A stretch of 64,000 nt of DNA, taken from an uncultured Desulfobacter sp. Lineage in GTDB: Bacteria; Desulfobacterota; Desulfobacteria; Desulfobacterales; Desulfobacteraceae. Below, one piece after another: positions 54,401 through 62,349 of this stretch; within the stretch, counting starts at the first letter, position 1; each line of letters begins with the position of its first letter. The stretch is from the NCBI RefSeq assembly GCF_963665355.1, contig NZ_OY762229.1, forward strand, positions 5,434,501 to 5,498,500, written 5' to 3'. Below the pieces are notes generated by a model that was not told where the DNA came from, did not search any database, and was given only the letters and a program-made list of their open reading frames with translations. The translations under genes were made by a program, and so were the position numbers.

Positions 54401-55887
54401 GGCAGAACCCATCCGCGATTGGCTGATTCCAGGTTCTGGATCTGTGCCCTGATCCGGTCGTAATAAAGAATACGCGCCCCGGTTCCGGAAAATTCCTTTT
54501 GTTGGAAAGCGGATCTATCGACAGCACTTATAGCCTTTGCATTGTTAACGTAGGAAAAGGCAAGAACCCCGCTGATGGCAAGGCAGAGCAGGCACAAAGA
54601 AAAAATGGTCAGGCTTATTGTGGTTCTTCGCCACATGATAAATTCCGACAAAGGCTTAAATACATTCCTGTCCTTGGGCAGGACTGCGTTAAAAAAACTT
54701 CTCAGGAAAAAGCCTTTGTTCCGGTCCAATGCCGCATCATTGCTGTAGGTGATGCCTGCTGTTTTCAAAAAATCAGATCCGGGCATTCCTTTGCGGGTGG
54801 CACTGGAAAAGTAGACCCCCCTGAACAAGGGGGTGGCCTGATAAATATCCTCGGCAAACAACTGGCTGACATAGGCCTCGAGCCCGGGCTTTAAATTCAT
54901 GAATTCCCCGGAAAAAGAGATGGCGAAATTATTGATCCGGTTATGGACAAAAAGGGATCGCAGTTCTCTTATCCGGCCGGACACGGATGTCATGCACTGG
55001 TCCAGCACCTTTAAGCCGTCTGTGTCGTTGTCACTGTTTGCATAGCCCATGACCTGGTCATATCTGAGGTCAGGAATGTGGTCACAAAAATCCGTAAACC
55101 CGTTTACAAGATCCATTTTCGTGACCAGAAGATAGACAGGGAACATGGCACCCAAGACCCGCATCATCTGGTTGATCCGCTGACGGATGCTTTTGGCTTT
55201 TTCGCTCAACAGGACCTGATCTTCGTTGAGAAGCGAATCAGCTGCCACGGCCACGATGACGCCGTTGACCGGTTCTTTTTTTCGATATTTTGCAAGAAGG
55301 GCTAAAAAAGCACCCCACTCTTTTTTATCTTGTTCCTCTTCAATGGGGATGGTGTACCGGCCGGCAGTGTCCAGCACCACGGCCTGTTCCAAAAACCACC
55401 AGTCGCAGTTTTTTGTTCCTGCCACGATGGTGGCAGAGCTCACATCGGTCAGGGCTGAACTTAAGTTTGAATTTTTAATGGCCGAGGTCTTGCCGGATCT
55501 GGATTCCCCCATGATCATATACCAGGGCAGAACATAAACAGGGTTGCCGAACCGCCTTAGATGCGATTTTTGCAGTTTGGCAATGGACGTTTTCCACTGA
55601 TCCTCGGCCTGCTTTAAACTGAGATCCAGAGCGGTTGATTCTGCAGCCGGAACAGCTGTTTCTTCATTGATAACCGACTGGACAAATTTTTTTTCATTCC
55701 TGCGGATTAAAAATTTCTTCATCGCAACAAAGGCAAAAATAACCCCGGACATACAGGCGACCAGAACGCCGGCAATCCACCAGGACCATCCCTTGATCTC
55801 CACGGCCCAGTATCCGGCAGCGAAAAGAAAGCACAACACCAGCAGGATCAGAAAACAATAAAAAAGAAATTTAAAAAATTTTTTCAT
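51469..55887 (-). CDS. tssM: T6SS membrane-complex protein TssM with duplicated C-terminal domain and SPOR domain
   Basis: At 1472 residues this IcmF-family protein is some 250-350 longer than usual. Two membrane helices at about 7-29 and 34-57 precede a cytoplasmic NTPase domain (Walker A GESRSGKT, 127-134, and VLDTAGRY). A third membrane helix lies near 425-450, followed by a long periplasmic part. In it, two related beta domains carry the motif W-x-PDTCG (about 1048-1148 and 1225-1320), which looks like a duplicated C-terminal domain. Then come a Pro/Lys/Glu-rich linker and a DamX-like SPOR domain (1389-1472: NNFTIQIM, MYSLIWGSF, PWIRRFGSI). TssM spans the periplasm and links TssL to TssJ. 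The SPOR domain should bind denuded peptidoglycan. TssL here lacks a peptidoglycan-binding extension. Confidence 0.9.
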   Translation of the reverse strand: MKKFFKFLFYCFLILLVLCFLFAAGYWAVEIKGWSWWIAGVLVACMSGVIFAFVAMKKFLIRRNEKKFVQSVINEETAVPAAESTALDLSLKQAEDQWKTSIAKLQKSHLRRFGNPVYVLPWYMIMGESRSGKTSAIKNSNLSSALTDVSSATIVAGTKNCDWWFLEQAVVLDTAGRYTIPIEEEQDKKEWGAFLALLAKYRKKEPVNGVIVAVAADSLLNEDQVLLSEKAKSIRQRINQMMRVLGAMFPVYLLVTKMDLVNGFTDFCDHIPDLRYDQVMGYANSDNDTDGLKVLDQCMTSVSGRIRELRSLFVHNRINNFAISFSGEFMNLKPGLEAYVSQLFAEDIYQATPLFRGVYFSSATRKGMPGSDFLKTAGITYSNDAALDRNKGFFLRSFFNAVLPKDRNVFKPLSEFIMWRRTTISLTIFSLCLLCLAISGVLAFSYVNNAKAISAVDRSAFQQKEFSGTGARILYYDRIRAQIQNLESANRGWVLPRLGLHHSLVLENKLKDRFVQDVRTHLIDPLDDQFYESVSALKGAVSDEEVVNNAAYAVQRIMILEKALEKDTLPDIRTYVESMRPVVPPLDPGLPGTDLPCLAAVHYAYQEWSQDKTLTGKKLDMFRKILSRVTMQGDNFEWLVSRWVSRTPGVDLSAFIKGYQINTEALNRPTDIKGAFTRPGRREIKSFLDMIEIAYRDKPAFSRMENRFWAWYAKEFYRSWYDFAASFPTGINWDTIVDNWQDLGALMTTVQNPYFLLLEKMGQEFEWFRDEAGSVRPDSEPAWAKTVAMLKEIKTLAKTEQKKKEGSFLAKLSMTKEKITDALDKSPAKILKDAGLQEDADLEYKMQLAQVWNTYLGHLATLSAAGAYTEKCFHMFSDLFKALSDPGKEQAPFNLTYNSLLQLDAFFKSTNTSPVIFQLVKGPYDYMTTYAVAKSALYLQGKWEEIVLSTALNTDPEKYYATMFDKSSGAIWQFINDEAAAFIGQTKTGFGAATAFGLKLPFNNLFFRLLNKGEQLKLEKQDEYSVDLTTLPTSVNEDAKIMPYSTTLLMECAGEKTALINNNFPETQTFVWRPDTCGDVSLAIQFGDSWLEKRYKGRLGFAQFLYDFKDGTHSFDPTDFPEYKGFLVNNNVTRIFVSYDINGIEPVLEFLERRPPSVPEVIFSRYVSPKGKYPLSEKEMARQDSPVQPDTAQALLKDRYAVILETVPMEVNSGALVKPTSSVFSLTCKDKVIKFENFNYPDTIDFDWVPDTCGKVLIYIYFPGVTLLKEYPDFLAFATDFKYHSKTFFSDDFPGQETQFENMGLISLTLSYIFAGDLPKLNIPKEKWAKPLSPVLNEAGPGPAEDKTKNDDKQKSSSPSQEDKAEPAPVLPPQSPLGDNGWVAGQNINNFTIQIMMGFEKPGVEKFARDNDLKGPGAIYENQLNGRKMYSLIWGSFETYQQALQAKESLSASASRHSPWIRRFGSIMKEIE

Positions 55888-55903
55888 CTTATCTGTAATT
55901 GAA

Positions 55904-56575
55904 TCAATTCAATAGTCCGGAGTTATTAACCAATTGAGTCAGCCGAAGGTTAAAAATATAATACAACAAAAAAAACAGAACCACAGGCAGCAGTACAAGG
56001 ACCGAGGTGAGGTCTGCCAGCCCCTTCCACCGTTTCCGTTTAAGGCGTCTGCAGGGCAGTGTATCCCCGGCATCGGGGAAAAGAGTGTCCGGGATCTGTT
56101 CATCTTCCAAACCGGTCACTTTCTTACGGGTAGCCCGTTTGATGCCGTCAAGGGCGTCAGCCTGGTGGGGCTGGTAAAGAGATCCTTTGAACCCCGAAGC
56201 CAGGCAGTAATCATACACCTCCAGAAGGTCTTTTTCACTTTCTGTGATTTTTTCTATCCGTTCAAAAAACTCTGTGCCGGCATTGGTCGTATTAAAATAT
56301 TTTTTTTGCAGTGAATTTCTTATCCATTCATTTTTCTGATTCCAGCCGGTTGCAAGAAGTGTCTCATCAATCCATGCGAAAACAGGAAACAATGCCTGGT
56401 CAAACAACGATTTTGAAATGCCAGCTGCCTTTGCCTTTGTCCTGGCCCGCTCAATCAGCTGCTGATAACCTGTAAGCACCTGTTCATAGTCCACGGTCTC
56501 AACCTGAAGCTGATCCGCCAGATGATAGGTATAGGCCATAAGTTCAGTGACACAGTCAACACAGGAGGGTTTCAT
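55904..56575 (-). CDS. tssL: T6SS membrane-complex protein TssL (DotU family)
   Basis: The 223-residue DotU/TssL has the cytoplasmic hook domain (CVTELMAYTYHLADQL, ALFPVFAWIDETLLATGW, FERIEKITESEKDLLEVYDYCLASGFKG with the conserved LxxYDYCLxxGFxG) and one C-terminal membrane helix (TSVLVLLPVVLFFLLYYIF, about 193-211). It stops soon after, so there is no OmpA-like or other peptidoglycan-binding part. TssL joins TssM and TssJ in the trans-envelope complex. It is encoded 13 bases after tssK and 16 before tssM. Confidence 0.92.
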   Translation of the reverse strand: MKPSCVDCVTELMAYTYHLADQLQVETVDYEQVLTGYQQLIERARTKAKAAGISKSLFDQALFPVFAWIDETLLATGWNQKNEWIRNSLQKKYFNTTNAGTEFFERIEKITESEKDLLEVYDYCLASGFKGSLYQPHQADALDGIKRATRKKVTGLEDEQIPDTLFPDAGDTLPCRRLKRKRWKGLADLTSVLVLLPVVLFFLLYYIFNLRLTQLVNNSGLLN

Positions 56576-56588
56576 GAATCCACTACCT

Positions 56589-57983
56589 TTAAATTTGCGA
56601 AATCACAATTTCTATTGATACATCCTCTGGCGCATTATCCCAGAAAAGGCATATGTCTCCCCATTGCTTTATTTCACTCCATAAATGGTGCTTGGAATCA
56701 ATTCTGAAATAAAATGATCCTGCACGCTTGGGCATACCCGGCGGAGGCACCAGGCGGTGCTTTAAGGGAACTCCCGGCAACGCCCGTGAAATCATATTTT
56801 CTATCTGTCCCGGCGGGGCCATTTTGGCAAGATTGTGTATCTCATTGATGATTCTCTCCTGGTCCTCCCCGGTTTTCAACACAAGGAAGTACATATAAGA
56901 ATCTTTAAATTCCTCTGCCGGAATTTTAACGGTAAAGCGGGTATCCTCCCGGGCCATGGTAAAAATACTTTCGCCGCCGATGGAGACTCCCCGGAGCAGT
57001 TCGCCAAGCAGGGTCTGGGCATCGTCAAAGCACTTATACAACGCCTCATGGTCATACTCAGGCAGCAGCGGCATCCCGTCTTTAAGCTGCCCTAATGCAT
57101 TGATCCGGTCGGTAAAGGTACTTAAATCACCAACCATCTGCCTTAGGGCGCAATAGGCGGCATGGGGATGAATCGTTTCAACCTCGATAATGTGGTTGAT
57201 AACAGGCAAAGACCTGTTCAGGGCGCTTAAAACAAGGAGGTGGGGTAAAAAATGGGCATCAAAATCGGAAGTAAAACCCTGGGAGAATTTAAAGGATTCA
57301 AACACCCTGCATCGTGAAATTATATTTTCCCTTAAATTTTTAAGGATACTCATCACGATATCGGACCCGGATATCAGATAGGTCGGTGCAACATAGGTCC
57401 TTGACAGACCCACGGCATCATCCTTTAATTCAAGGCAGCATACGGGAATCATAAGATAATCCCTGTATGTGTCCACTTCATGATCCCAGAATATTTTTAC
57501 GAAATGATCTATTTTTCTGATATCTGCAGGATCGCCGCCTGCATGGGTCTCCTTGACGCTCTCGGGCTCGACATATGAAATGGACCGGGTGGCGACAGAT
57601 TCGGTGCTGTCGGCCGAATCAAGCGACGTCACATTCTTGCCGTAAGGATTGTATTTTTTTATTCCAAGATAAACTGTGACAGGGCTGTCTTTTTCCACAT
57701 CAAAGGAAAGATCTTCGAAGGATCTGGGACGAATTACGGCGTTCTCAGGGCATTTCACCCATGTTCCATCCTGAAAAATCAGCTCACAGGAATCAATTTC
57801 CAGCAATCTGTTCCCAAGGGCTGTTTCCTGGATATGAATATGACCGCACCCCCAGAAATACGGTGTCTGGTAGTAATTGTAAGGCGTGAGCAGAGACTTG
57901 AAAAAACCATCATTCTGCTGAAAATGATGGGGCTGGAGGAAAAGGCCCTGATGCCAGAAAATCTGTTTTTCAGGTCTATTCAT
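56589..57983 (-). CDS. tssK: T6SS baseplate adaptor TssK
   Basis: The 464-residue TssK opens with QIFWHQGLFLQPHHFQQND, the family's hallmark of an FxQGxFLxPQHFQ start, and has the ALGNRLLEIDSCELIF and LPHLLVLSALNRSLPV stretches. The C-terminal part includes PPPGMPKRAGSFYFRIDSKHHLW. TssK connects the baseplate to the TssL-TssM membrane complex and is related to phage receptor-binding proteins. Its ATG overlaps the tssJ stop by eight bases (ATGAATAG). Confidence 0.94.
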   Translation of the reverse strand: MNRPEKQIFWHQGLFLQPHHFQQNDGFFKSLLTPYNYYQTPYFWGCGHIHIQETALGNRLLEIDSCELIFQDGTWVKCPENAVIRPRSFEDLSFDVEKDSPVTVYLGIKKYNPYGKNVTSLDSADSTESVATRSISYVEPESVKETHAGGDPADIRKIDHFVKIFWDHEVDTYRDYLMIPVCCLELKDDAVGLSRTYVAPTYLISGSDIVMSILKNLRENIISRCRVFESFKFSQGFTSDFDAHFLPHLLVLSALNRSLPVINHIIEVETIHPHAAYCALRQMVGDLSTFTDRINALGQLKDGMPLLPEYDHEALYKCFDDAQTLLGELLRGVSIGGESIFTMAREDTRFTVKIPAEEFKDSYMYFLVLKTGEDQERIINEIHNLAKMAPPGQIENMISRALPGVPLKHRLVPPPGMPKRAGSFYFRIDSKHHLWSEIKQWGDICLFWDNAPEDVSIEIVISQI

Positions 57984-58542
57984 CGGGTATGATTCCTTTA
58001 ATGTCGTGGGCGGTTAAGGTCAGATTAATTTTCAAGTCAGGGATAACCGCGACATCTTTCTTAAAAAAAATCATTCCCTTTTTTTCTATTTTGTAAGGAA
58101 TCTCAAGAATGCAGGTGGATCTTCCCGGCTGTAAATCAAAAAAACCGGCTGCGCATGCAACCCAGCGGCTTTTCTCAGCCCTGTCAAATACTATTTTGCC
58201 TGATTTTCCCGGATCAAGAAATATCTTTTGAATTGATGTAACACTTGAATCAAAGTTCTGTGCCTTAAGCAACTTAATTAAACCGTCTTTATACGCTGAC
58301 AATTCTTGAAATTTATTTACACTGTCCAACTGATAAATCACGAGCTGAAGAACATGGGACGTTCCTTGAAATTCGTTAAGCATTGGGGCTGTTTTATAAC
58401 TTATTTCAACACTTTCAGGTTTGTAAACCCATTGGGGCTGAGGTTTTGGCGTTTCTTTTCCGCCGCAGGCGGCAAGAAAAAGCGAAATTGCTGTGAAAAG
58501 AATTAGTAAAAAAACATGACGTATTCTTTGAAACAAGACCAT
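57976..58542 (-). CDS. tssJ: T6SS outer-membrane lipoprotein TssJ
   Basis: The 188-residue TssJ begins with a signal peptide ending in the lipobox LAAC (Cys near residue 26, followed by GG). It has the family's beta-sandwich pattern (LVIYQLDSVNKFQ, with Y-x-L, and LIKLLKAQNFDSSV). TssJ anchors TssM at the outer membrane. As the first gene of the operon on this strand, it follows the regulatory region at 58543-58936. A GGTGG stands upstream of the ATG. Confidence 0.9.
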   Translation of the reverse strand: MVLFQRIRHVFLLILFTAISLFLAACGGKETPKPQPQWVYKPESVEISYKTAPMLNEFQGTSHVLQLVIYQLDSVNKFQELSAYKDGLIKLLKAQNFDSSVTSIQKIFLDPGKSGKIVFDRAEKSRWVACAAGFFDLQPGRSTCILEIPYKIEKKGMIFFKKDVAVIPDLKINLTLTAHDIKGIIPDE

Positions 58543-58936
58543 TATACCACCCTGAGTTGCACGTAATTATTGTGAACCCCGCCAAAACACCACAGGTTAA
58601 TTTCAAAACAGATCTAACATAACAAGATGTTATACATTTCAGGCATTCACCAGTTTTTGTGATATTTGTTCAACACACAGTGTTGAGATGAGCTTTTTCG
58701 TTTGCAGGTATCACATATTTAGATTAATCCCAAAGAATTGTCAACGAAGGAACAGTTGTGTACTGCATATTTAAACCTATTTCCAGCGATTGGCAGGACA
58801 ACACATTATTGATCAGGTTCACGGCGTTAAAAAAGACGCAACACTTCAGCCTGAATGGTTTGGGGTTGAAGTCTTAATGCAAAAAAGGTATGACAAATAC
58901 GAAATATTAATAATTCGTTAAAAAGGAACCCGGCCC
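58543..58936. other. Divergent control region between the T6SS operon and the STAS gene
   Basis: This 394-base stretch without genes separates the two divergent transcription units. It contains a perfect inverted repeat (58671-58685). I found no convincing sigma-54 or sigma-70 box pair for tssJ. The STAS gene has AAAGGA nine to ten bases before its ATG. Confidence 0.5.
58671..58685. promoter_or_regulatory. Perfect palindrome CAACAC-ACA-GTGTTG, possible operator
   Basis: Inverted 6-bp half-sites separated by three bases, flanked by AT-rich DNA (TTTGTT on the left), lie about 130 bases from the tssJ start and 250 from the STAS gene. It is a plausible dimeric-repressor site for either unit. Confidence 0.4.
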
Positions 58937-59281
58937 ATGGATATTGGTATCCAAATTCAAAAACAAGACAATTTTTCAATCGTAGCGGTATCCGGAAAAA
59001 TTGATGCGATAACTTCAGATGGACTGGAAGGCGCCCTGATTGACCTCATTGACCAGGGCGAGAAGCATATCATTCTTGACCTTGAAAAAACAACATACAT
59101 CAGCAGTGCCGGGCTCAGAATTTTGATCGTTATCACCAAACAGCTATACGATGACGGACAGTTCTGCCTTTGCAATGCTAACGATAACGTCCACGAAATA
59201 ATTGAAATGGCCGGCTTTAACGTATTTATGAATATTTACAGCGATCTTACTGAGGCAAAAAGCAAAGTTACCGATTCCTGA
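58937..59281 (+). CDS. STAS-domain anti-sigma factor antagonist (RsbV/SpoIIAA-like)
   Basis: This 114-residue STAS protein has VSGKIDAITSDGLEGALIDL, then HIILDLEKTTYISSAGLRILIV with the phospho-serine signature I-S-S-A-G-L-R (S-S near residue 59). AAAGGA lies upstream. It fits the RsbV type, which when unphosphorylated binds the anti-sigma kinase and frees its target. The kinase is encoded 68 bases downstream. The pair sits beside the T6SS cluster but on the other strand, so a link to it is only positional. Confidence 0.87.
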   Translation: MDIGIQIQKQDNFSIVAVSGKIDAITSDGLEGALIDLIDQGEKHIILDLEKTTYISSAGLRILIVITKQLYDDGQFCLCNANDNVHEIIEMAGFNVFMNIYSDLTEAKSKVTDS

Positions 59282-59349
59282 ATCCCGGTAATTCACGGGC
59301 CGGGCAGTCAGACAAATTTGGCAGACAGGTTCAATGGCAGGTGTATTCA

Positions 59350-59751
59350 ATGAAAAAAAAAATATTTAAGCCCGAGATTGAATCAGTTATCAAAATCCAG
59401 AACTATATTAGCGAAAAAATTCATACGGAAAAACTAACTGACAAAAACTGGTTCAAGCTTAATCTGATCATTGAAGAAATAGTCGTCAATATCGTATCGT
59501 ACGGGCTCAAAGACCGAAAAAATGGTTTCATTGAGGTCGGTGTAACATCCACAGACCAAGGCATTTTTTTGGAAATTTCAGACAATGGCGTGGCGTTCAA
59601 CCTCCTTGAAAAAAAAGACCCGGATATTTCTGCAGATATTAAAGACCGCAATCCCGGCGGACTTGGAATTTTTTTAATCAAACAGATTGCAAAAGACGTT
59701 CAATACGCCAGAAAAGATGACAAAAATATTATTCGCCTGTTGATTGCCTGA
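59350..59751 (+). CDS. Serine-kinase anti-sigma factor (RsbW-like GHKL ATPase)
   Basis: The 133-residue HATPase_c-fold protein starts at the ATG at 59350; a GTG three codons earlier is possible. The N box is EEIVVNIVSYGL, the G1 box ISDNGVAFN, and the G2 box GGLGIFLIKQI. That is the SpoIIAB/RsbW arrangement without a dimerisation His domain, so it phosphorylates the partner STAS protein on serine. No sigma factor or PP2C phosphatase gene is close. It may therefore control another effector than a sigma factor. It is co-transcribed with the STAS gene. Confidence 0.85.
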   Translation: MKKKIFKPEIESVIKIQNYISEKIHTEKLTDKNWFKLNLIIEEIVVNIVSYGLKDRKNGFIEVGVTSTDQGIFLEISDNGVAFNLLEKKDPDISADIKDRNPGGLGIFLIKQIAKDVQYARKDDKNIIRLLIA

Positions 59752-59950
59752 ATCAAAACAAACAACGGCAAAAGTTGCCGGCAATCAGGCAATCTTTACC
59801 GTTTTAAAAAAGCATGGAACACGTCAAATAAGAAAATAATATTTATAAATCAAAGCATTACATTTCCATTTAATAGAGGCACAGGACTTGCTTTTCCCAA
59901 GAAGCATGGTAGGGGAACAATGATCATATCATGCAACAAAGGAAAACATC

Positions 59951-60595
59951 ATGACATCCATATATAGTAATTATTCAGGCCTCAGTTCCTATGCCGGGAC
60001 CAGCCTTTCCGGCCTTTTGTCAAACACCTCGACCACGAACACAGGTATTGATGAATCAAGTACCGGCACATCCGCAGGTACAGACACAGTAACGCTGTCG
60101 CCGGAAGCTGTGGCCGCAACCAATCGGGAATCCATTGGGCTTCCGGCAACAGGCACACTGACCCTGTCGGATTTTCAAACAGCTGCATCCGACCAGGAAG
60201 AAACCGTAAGCACCCTGCTGGCATCAGCCATGGAAGAACTGGGCATCGATTCTGACCAAAAGGTTTCATTGTCCCTGAACAGCGACAATGAAATTGAAGT
60301 TAAGAACAGCTTTACAGGCAGCAATGACCTTGAAAATCTGTTAAATGCAAACAGCGAGTTCTCCCGGACGTTCACCGCTTTAACGGCAAACAATGAAATT
60401 TTAGATTTTACCGATGACCTTCAGGAAAAAGTCGGCAGCACCAGTCTGGCCGACTACATCAACAGTGACACCACCCAGACGGACCTTCTCTCCCTGGCAG
60501 CCGAATATGCCGGCATCAGGGCAGCCTCGGGCTCCCTGGAAACTTTGCTGAGTATCAGCCACCAGGAAACGCCCTACACCTATGAATACAATTAG
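59951..60595 (+). CDS. Ser/Thr-rich protein of unknown function
   Basis: The 214-residue protein has a Ser/Thr/Gly-rich N-terminal half (about 1-60: SGLSSYAGTSLSG), then a DTVTLSPEAVAA stretch and helical segments. The DTVTLSPEA motif occurs in many uncharacterised short proteins of marine bacteria that are found near flagellar genes, and the beginning resembles flagellar hook-associated or FlgM-like disordered tails. No signal peptide is obvious and there are no cysteines. It has its own upstream region (59752-59950) and stands alone. AAAGGAAAA precedes the ATG. I cannot assign a role; an exported or structural protein is possible. Confidence 0.7.
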   Translation: MTSIYSNYSGLSSYAGTSLSGLLSNTSTTNTGIDESSTGTSAGTDTVTLSPEAVAATNRESIGLPATGTLTLSDFQTAASDQEETVSTLLASAMEELGIDSDQKVSLSLNSDNEIEVKNSFTGSNDLENLLNANSEFSRTFTALTANNEILDFTDDLQEKVGSTSLADYINSDTTQTDLLSLAAEYAGIRAASGSLETLLSISHQETPYTYEYN

Positions 60596-60805
60596 GCACA
60601 ACGTATCCTTTTATAATATTTCCCATTGATTCAATCGTTTTTTTAATATAAAAAATTGAAAATCTTAATGCAGGCATGAAGCCTGTGGTTCAGATTAAAT
60701 TTCATTGGTTTTTTTCCGGACCCGGCCAAGAAGGTTTAGACTTTTACCGGCAACGCTGTTGTGCGTATTTTATAAAAATTTAGGAAGTTACAGGAGAAAA
60801 AACTA

Positions 60806-61585
60806 ATGAAAAAAACACTGATCGCATCAGGGCTCATGTTTGCTGCACTTATGTTTGCTGCCGTAAGTGTCCAGGCGCACTACGGCATGGTTATCCCTTC
60901 GGACAACATGGTCATGCCGGATGAAGACCGTACCGTTCACCTTACAGCCTCTTTTTCCCATCCCTTTGAACAGATTGGAATGGAACTGGTCAAACCCAAG
61001 GTCTTTGCCGTACGTGCCAACGGTCAGGAACAAGATCTGTTAGGGACGCTCAAACAGGCCCAAATTATGGACCATACAGCCTGGAAAACCGATTACAAAA
61101 TCAAAAAACCCGGTGTCTACATGTTTTACATGGAGCCGGTACCCTACTGGGAACCTGCCGAAGACTGCTTTATCATTCATTATACAAAAACTGTGGTCAC
61201 CGCGTTTGGTGATGACGAAGGATGGGACGAAGAGATCGGTCTGAAAACCGAAATCGTTCCTTTGTCAAAACCGTTTGCCCAGTATAAAGGCAACGTGTTC
61301 CAGGGTATTGTTAAATTAGACGGCCAGGCTGTGCCCTTTGCAGAAGTTGAAGTGGAATATTACAACGAAGACGGCAAATCCGAAGCCCCCACCGATTATA
61401 TGGTTACCCAGACCATCAAGGCTGATGCAAACGGCGTTTTTACCTATGCTGCACCCAGGGCTGGGTGGTGGGGATTTGCAGCGCTCAATGAAGCTGATTT
61501 CACCCTTAAGGCGGATGGACAGGACAAGGGTGTTGAATTGGGTGCTGTTATATGGGTAAAATTCGAAGACTGGAAAACAAAATAG
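60806..61585 (+). CDS. DUF4198 periplasmic protein of the Co/Ni uptake operon
   Basis: The 259-residue protein has a signal peptide (about 1-24: [18 protein letters not shown]) followed by [14 protein letters not shown], where the mature N-terminal His fits the metal-handling role of the group. DUF4198 proteins have a beta-sandwich fold and are found before CbiM/NikM-type transporters of cobalt or nickel (NikK/CbiK-like). ACAGGAG lies before the ATG. It is followed by a hairpin and cbiM after 72 bases. The function is to bind or hand over Co2+ or Ni2+ in the periplasm; this is inferred from family context. Confidence 0.82.
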   Translation: MKKTLIASGLMFAALMFAAVSVQAHYGMVIPSDNMVMPDEDRTVHLTASFSHPFEQIGMELVKPKVFAVRANGQEQDLLGTLKQAQIMDHTAWKTDYKIKKPGVYMFYMEPVPYWEPAEDCFIIHYTKTVVTAFGDDEGWDEEIGLKTEIVPLSKPFAQYKGNVFQGIVKLDGQAVPFAEVEVEYYNEDGKSEAPTDYMVTQTIKADANGVFTYAAPRAGWWGFAALNEADFTLKADGQDKGVELGAVIWVKFEDWKTK

Positions 61586-61599
61586 TGCTTTTACTGATT

Positions 61600-61632
61600 T
61601 CCGGCCGGGTTGTTTTCAGCAGTCCGGCCGGA
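61600..61632 (+). terminator. GC-rich hairpin between the DUF4198 gene and cbiM
   Basis: TCCGGCCGG (61600-61608) pairs with CCGGCCGGA (61624-61632), loop 15 bases, no T-run after it. It probably acts as an mRNA-stability or partial-attenuation structure that raises the DUF4198 product over the transporter, rather than a full terminator. Confidence 0.45.
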
Positions 61633-61657
61633 TAGCTATTAATGGTGAGAAGATATT

Positions 61658-62317
61658 ATGCATATTTCTGAAGGTGTTCTTTCCGCCCCGGTTTTAGGGG
61701 CCGGAATTACGCTGGCATTGGCCGGCACTGCCATCGGCTTGAAAAAACTTGAAGAGGATAAAATCCCGAAGGCCGCAATTTTGTCGGCCGCTTTTTTTGT
61801 GGCGTCCCTGATTCATGTGCCCATCGGGCCGTCAAGCGCCCATCTGGTTCTTAACGGGATACTTGGACTGATGCTGGGTTGGGTTGCGTTTCCATCCATT
61901 CTTATTGCGCTTCTGCTCCAGGGTGTTCTGTTCCAGTTCGGCGGGATCACCACCCTGGGGGTAAACACCGTCATCATGGCCACACCTGCGGTGGTCTGTT
62001 ATTACCTGTTTGCAGGTTTTGCCGTCAGACAAGGCGCTGTGGGTTATGCAGCCTCATTTGCCTGCGGGTTTTTAAGCGTATTTTTCAGCAGTCTGCTTGT
62101 GGGTGCAGCTTTGATGTTTACCCAGGAAAGTTTCTTTGAGGTGGCCTGGGCCGTTATTCTTACCCATCTGCCAGTCATGATCATTGAGGGGCTTGTGGCC
62201 GTTTTCTGCGTGGGGTTTCTCAAGAAAGTGCAGCCCGAGCTTCTTCCCAGATGGTCTTCATCCCAGCAACAGGCCGCACTGAAAAACCTCAACGACATGG
62301 CCGAAAAACACGCATAG
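61658..62317 (+). CDS. cbiM: Energy-coupling factor transporter S component CbiM/NikM
   Basis: This is a 219-residue membrane protein with about six helices. The N-terminus MHISEGVLS is the metal-binding feature of the family: the free amino group, His2 and other ligands hold Co2+ or Ni2+. AVVCYYLFAG and HVPIGPSSAHLVLNGILGLMLGW are the conserved inner motifs, the second with HV-x-GP-x-S-x-HL. With CbiQ and CbiO it forms a group I ECF importer. Whether it takes cobalt or nickel is not certain from sequence; the flanking NikL-like protein supports nickel as much as cobalt. Confidence 0.92.
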   Translation: MHISEGVLSAPVLGAGITLALAGTAIGLKKLEEDKIPKAAILSAAFFVASLIHVPIGPSSAHLVLNGILGLMLGWVAFPSILIALLLQGVLFQFGGITTLGVNTVIMATPAVVCYYLFAGFAVRQGAVGYAASFACGFLSVFFSSLLVGAALMFTQESFFEVAWAVILTHLPVMIIEGLVAVFCVGFLKKVQPELLPRWSSSQQQAALKNLNDMAEKHA

Positions 62318-62349
62318 TCTGAAATTTTTTTTATTCGTGGTTAACAATT

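Noticed and set aside
60596..60805. Cobalamin or NiCo riboswitch before the Co/Ni transporter operon
   Set aside because: I searched for the B12-box and for the NiCo four-way pattern and for a NikR palindrome (GTGTTAC...GTAACAC) and saw none.
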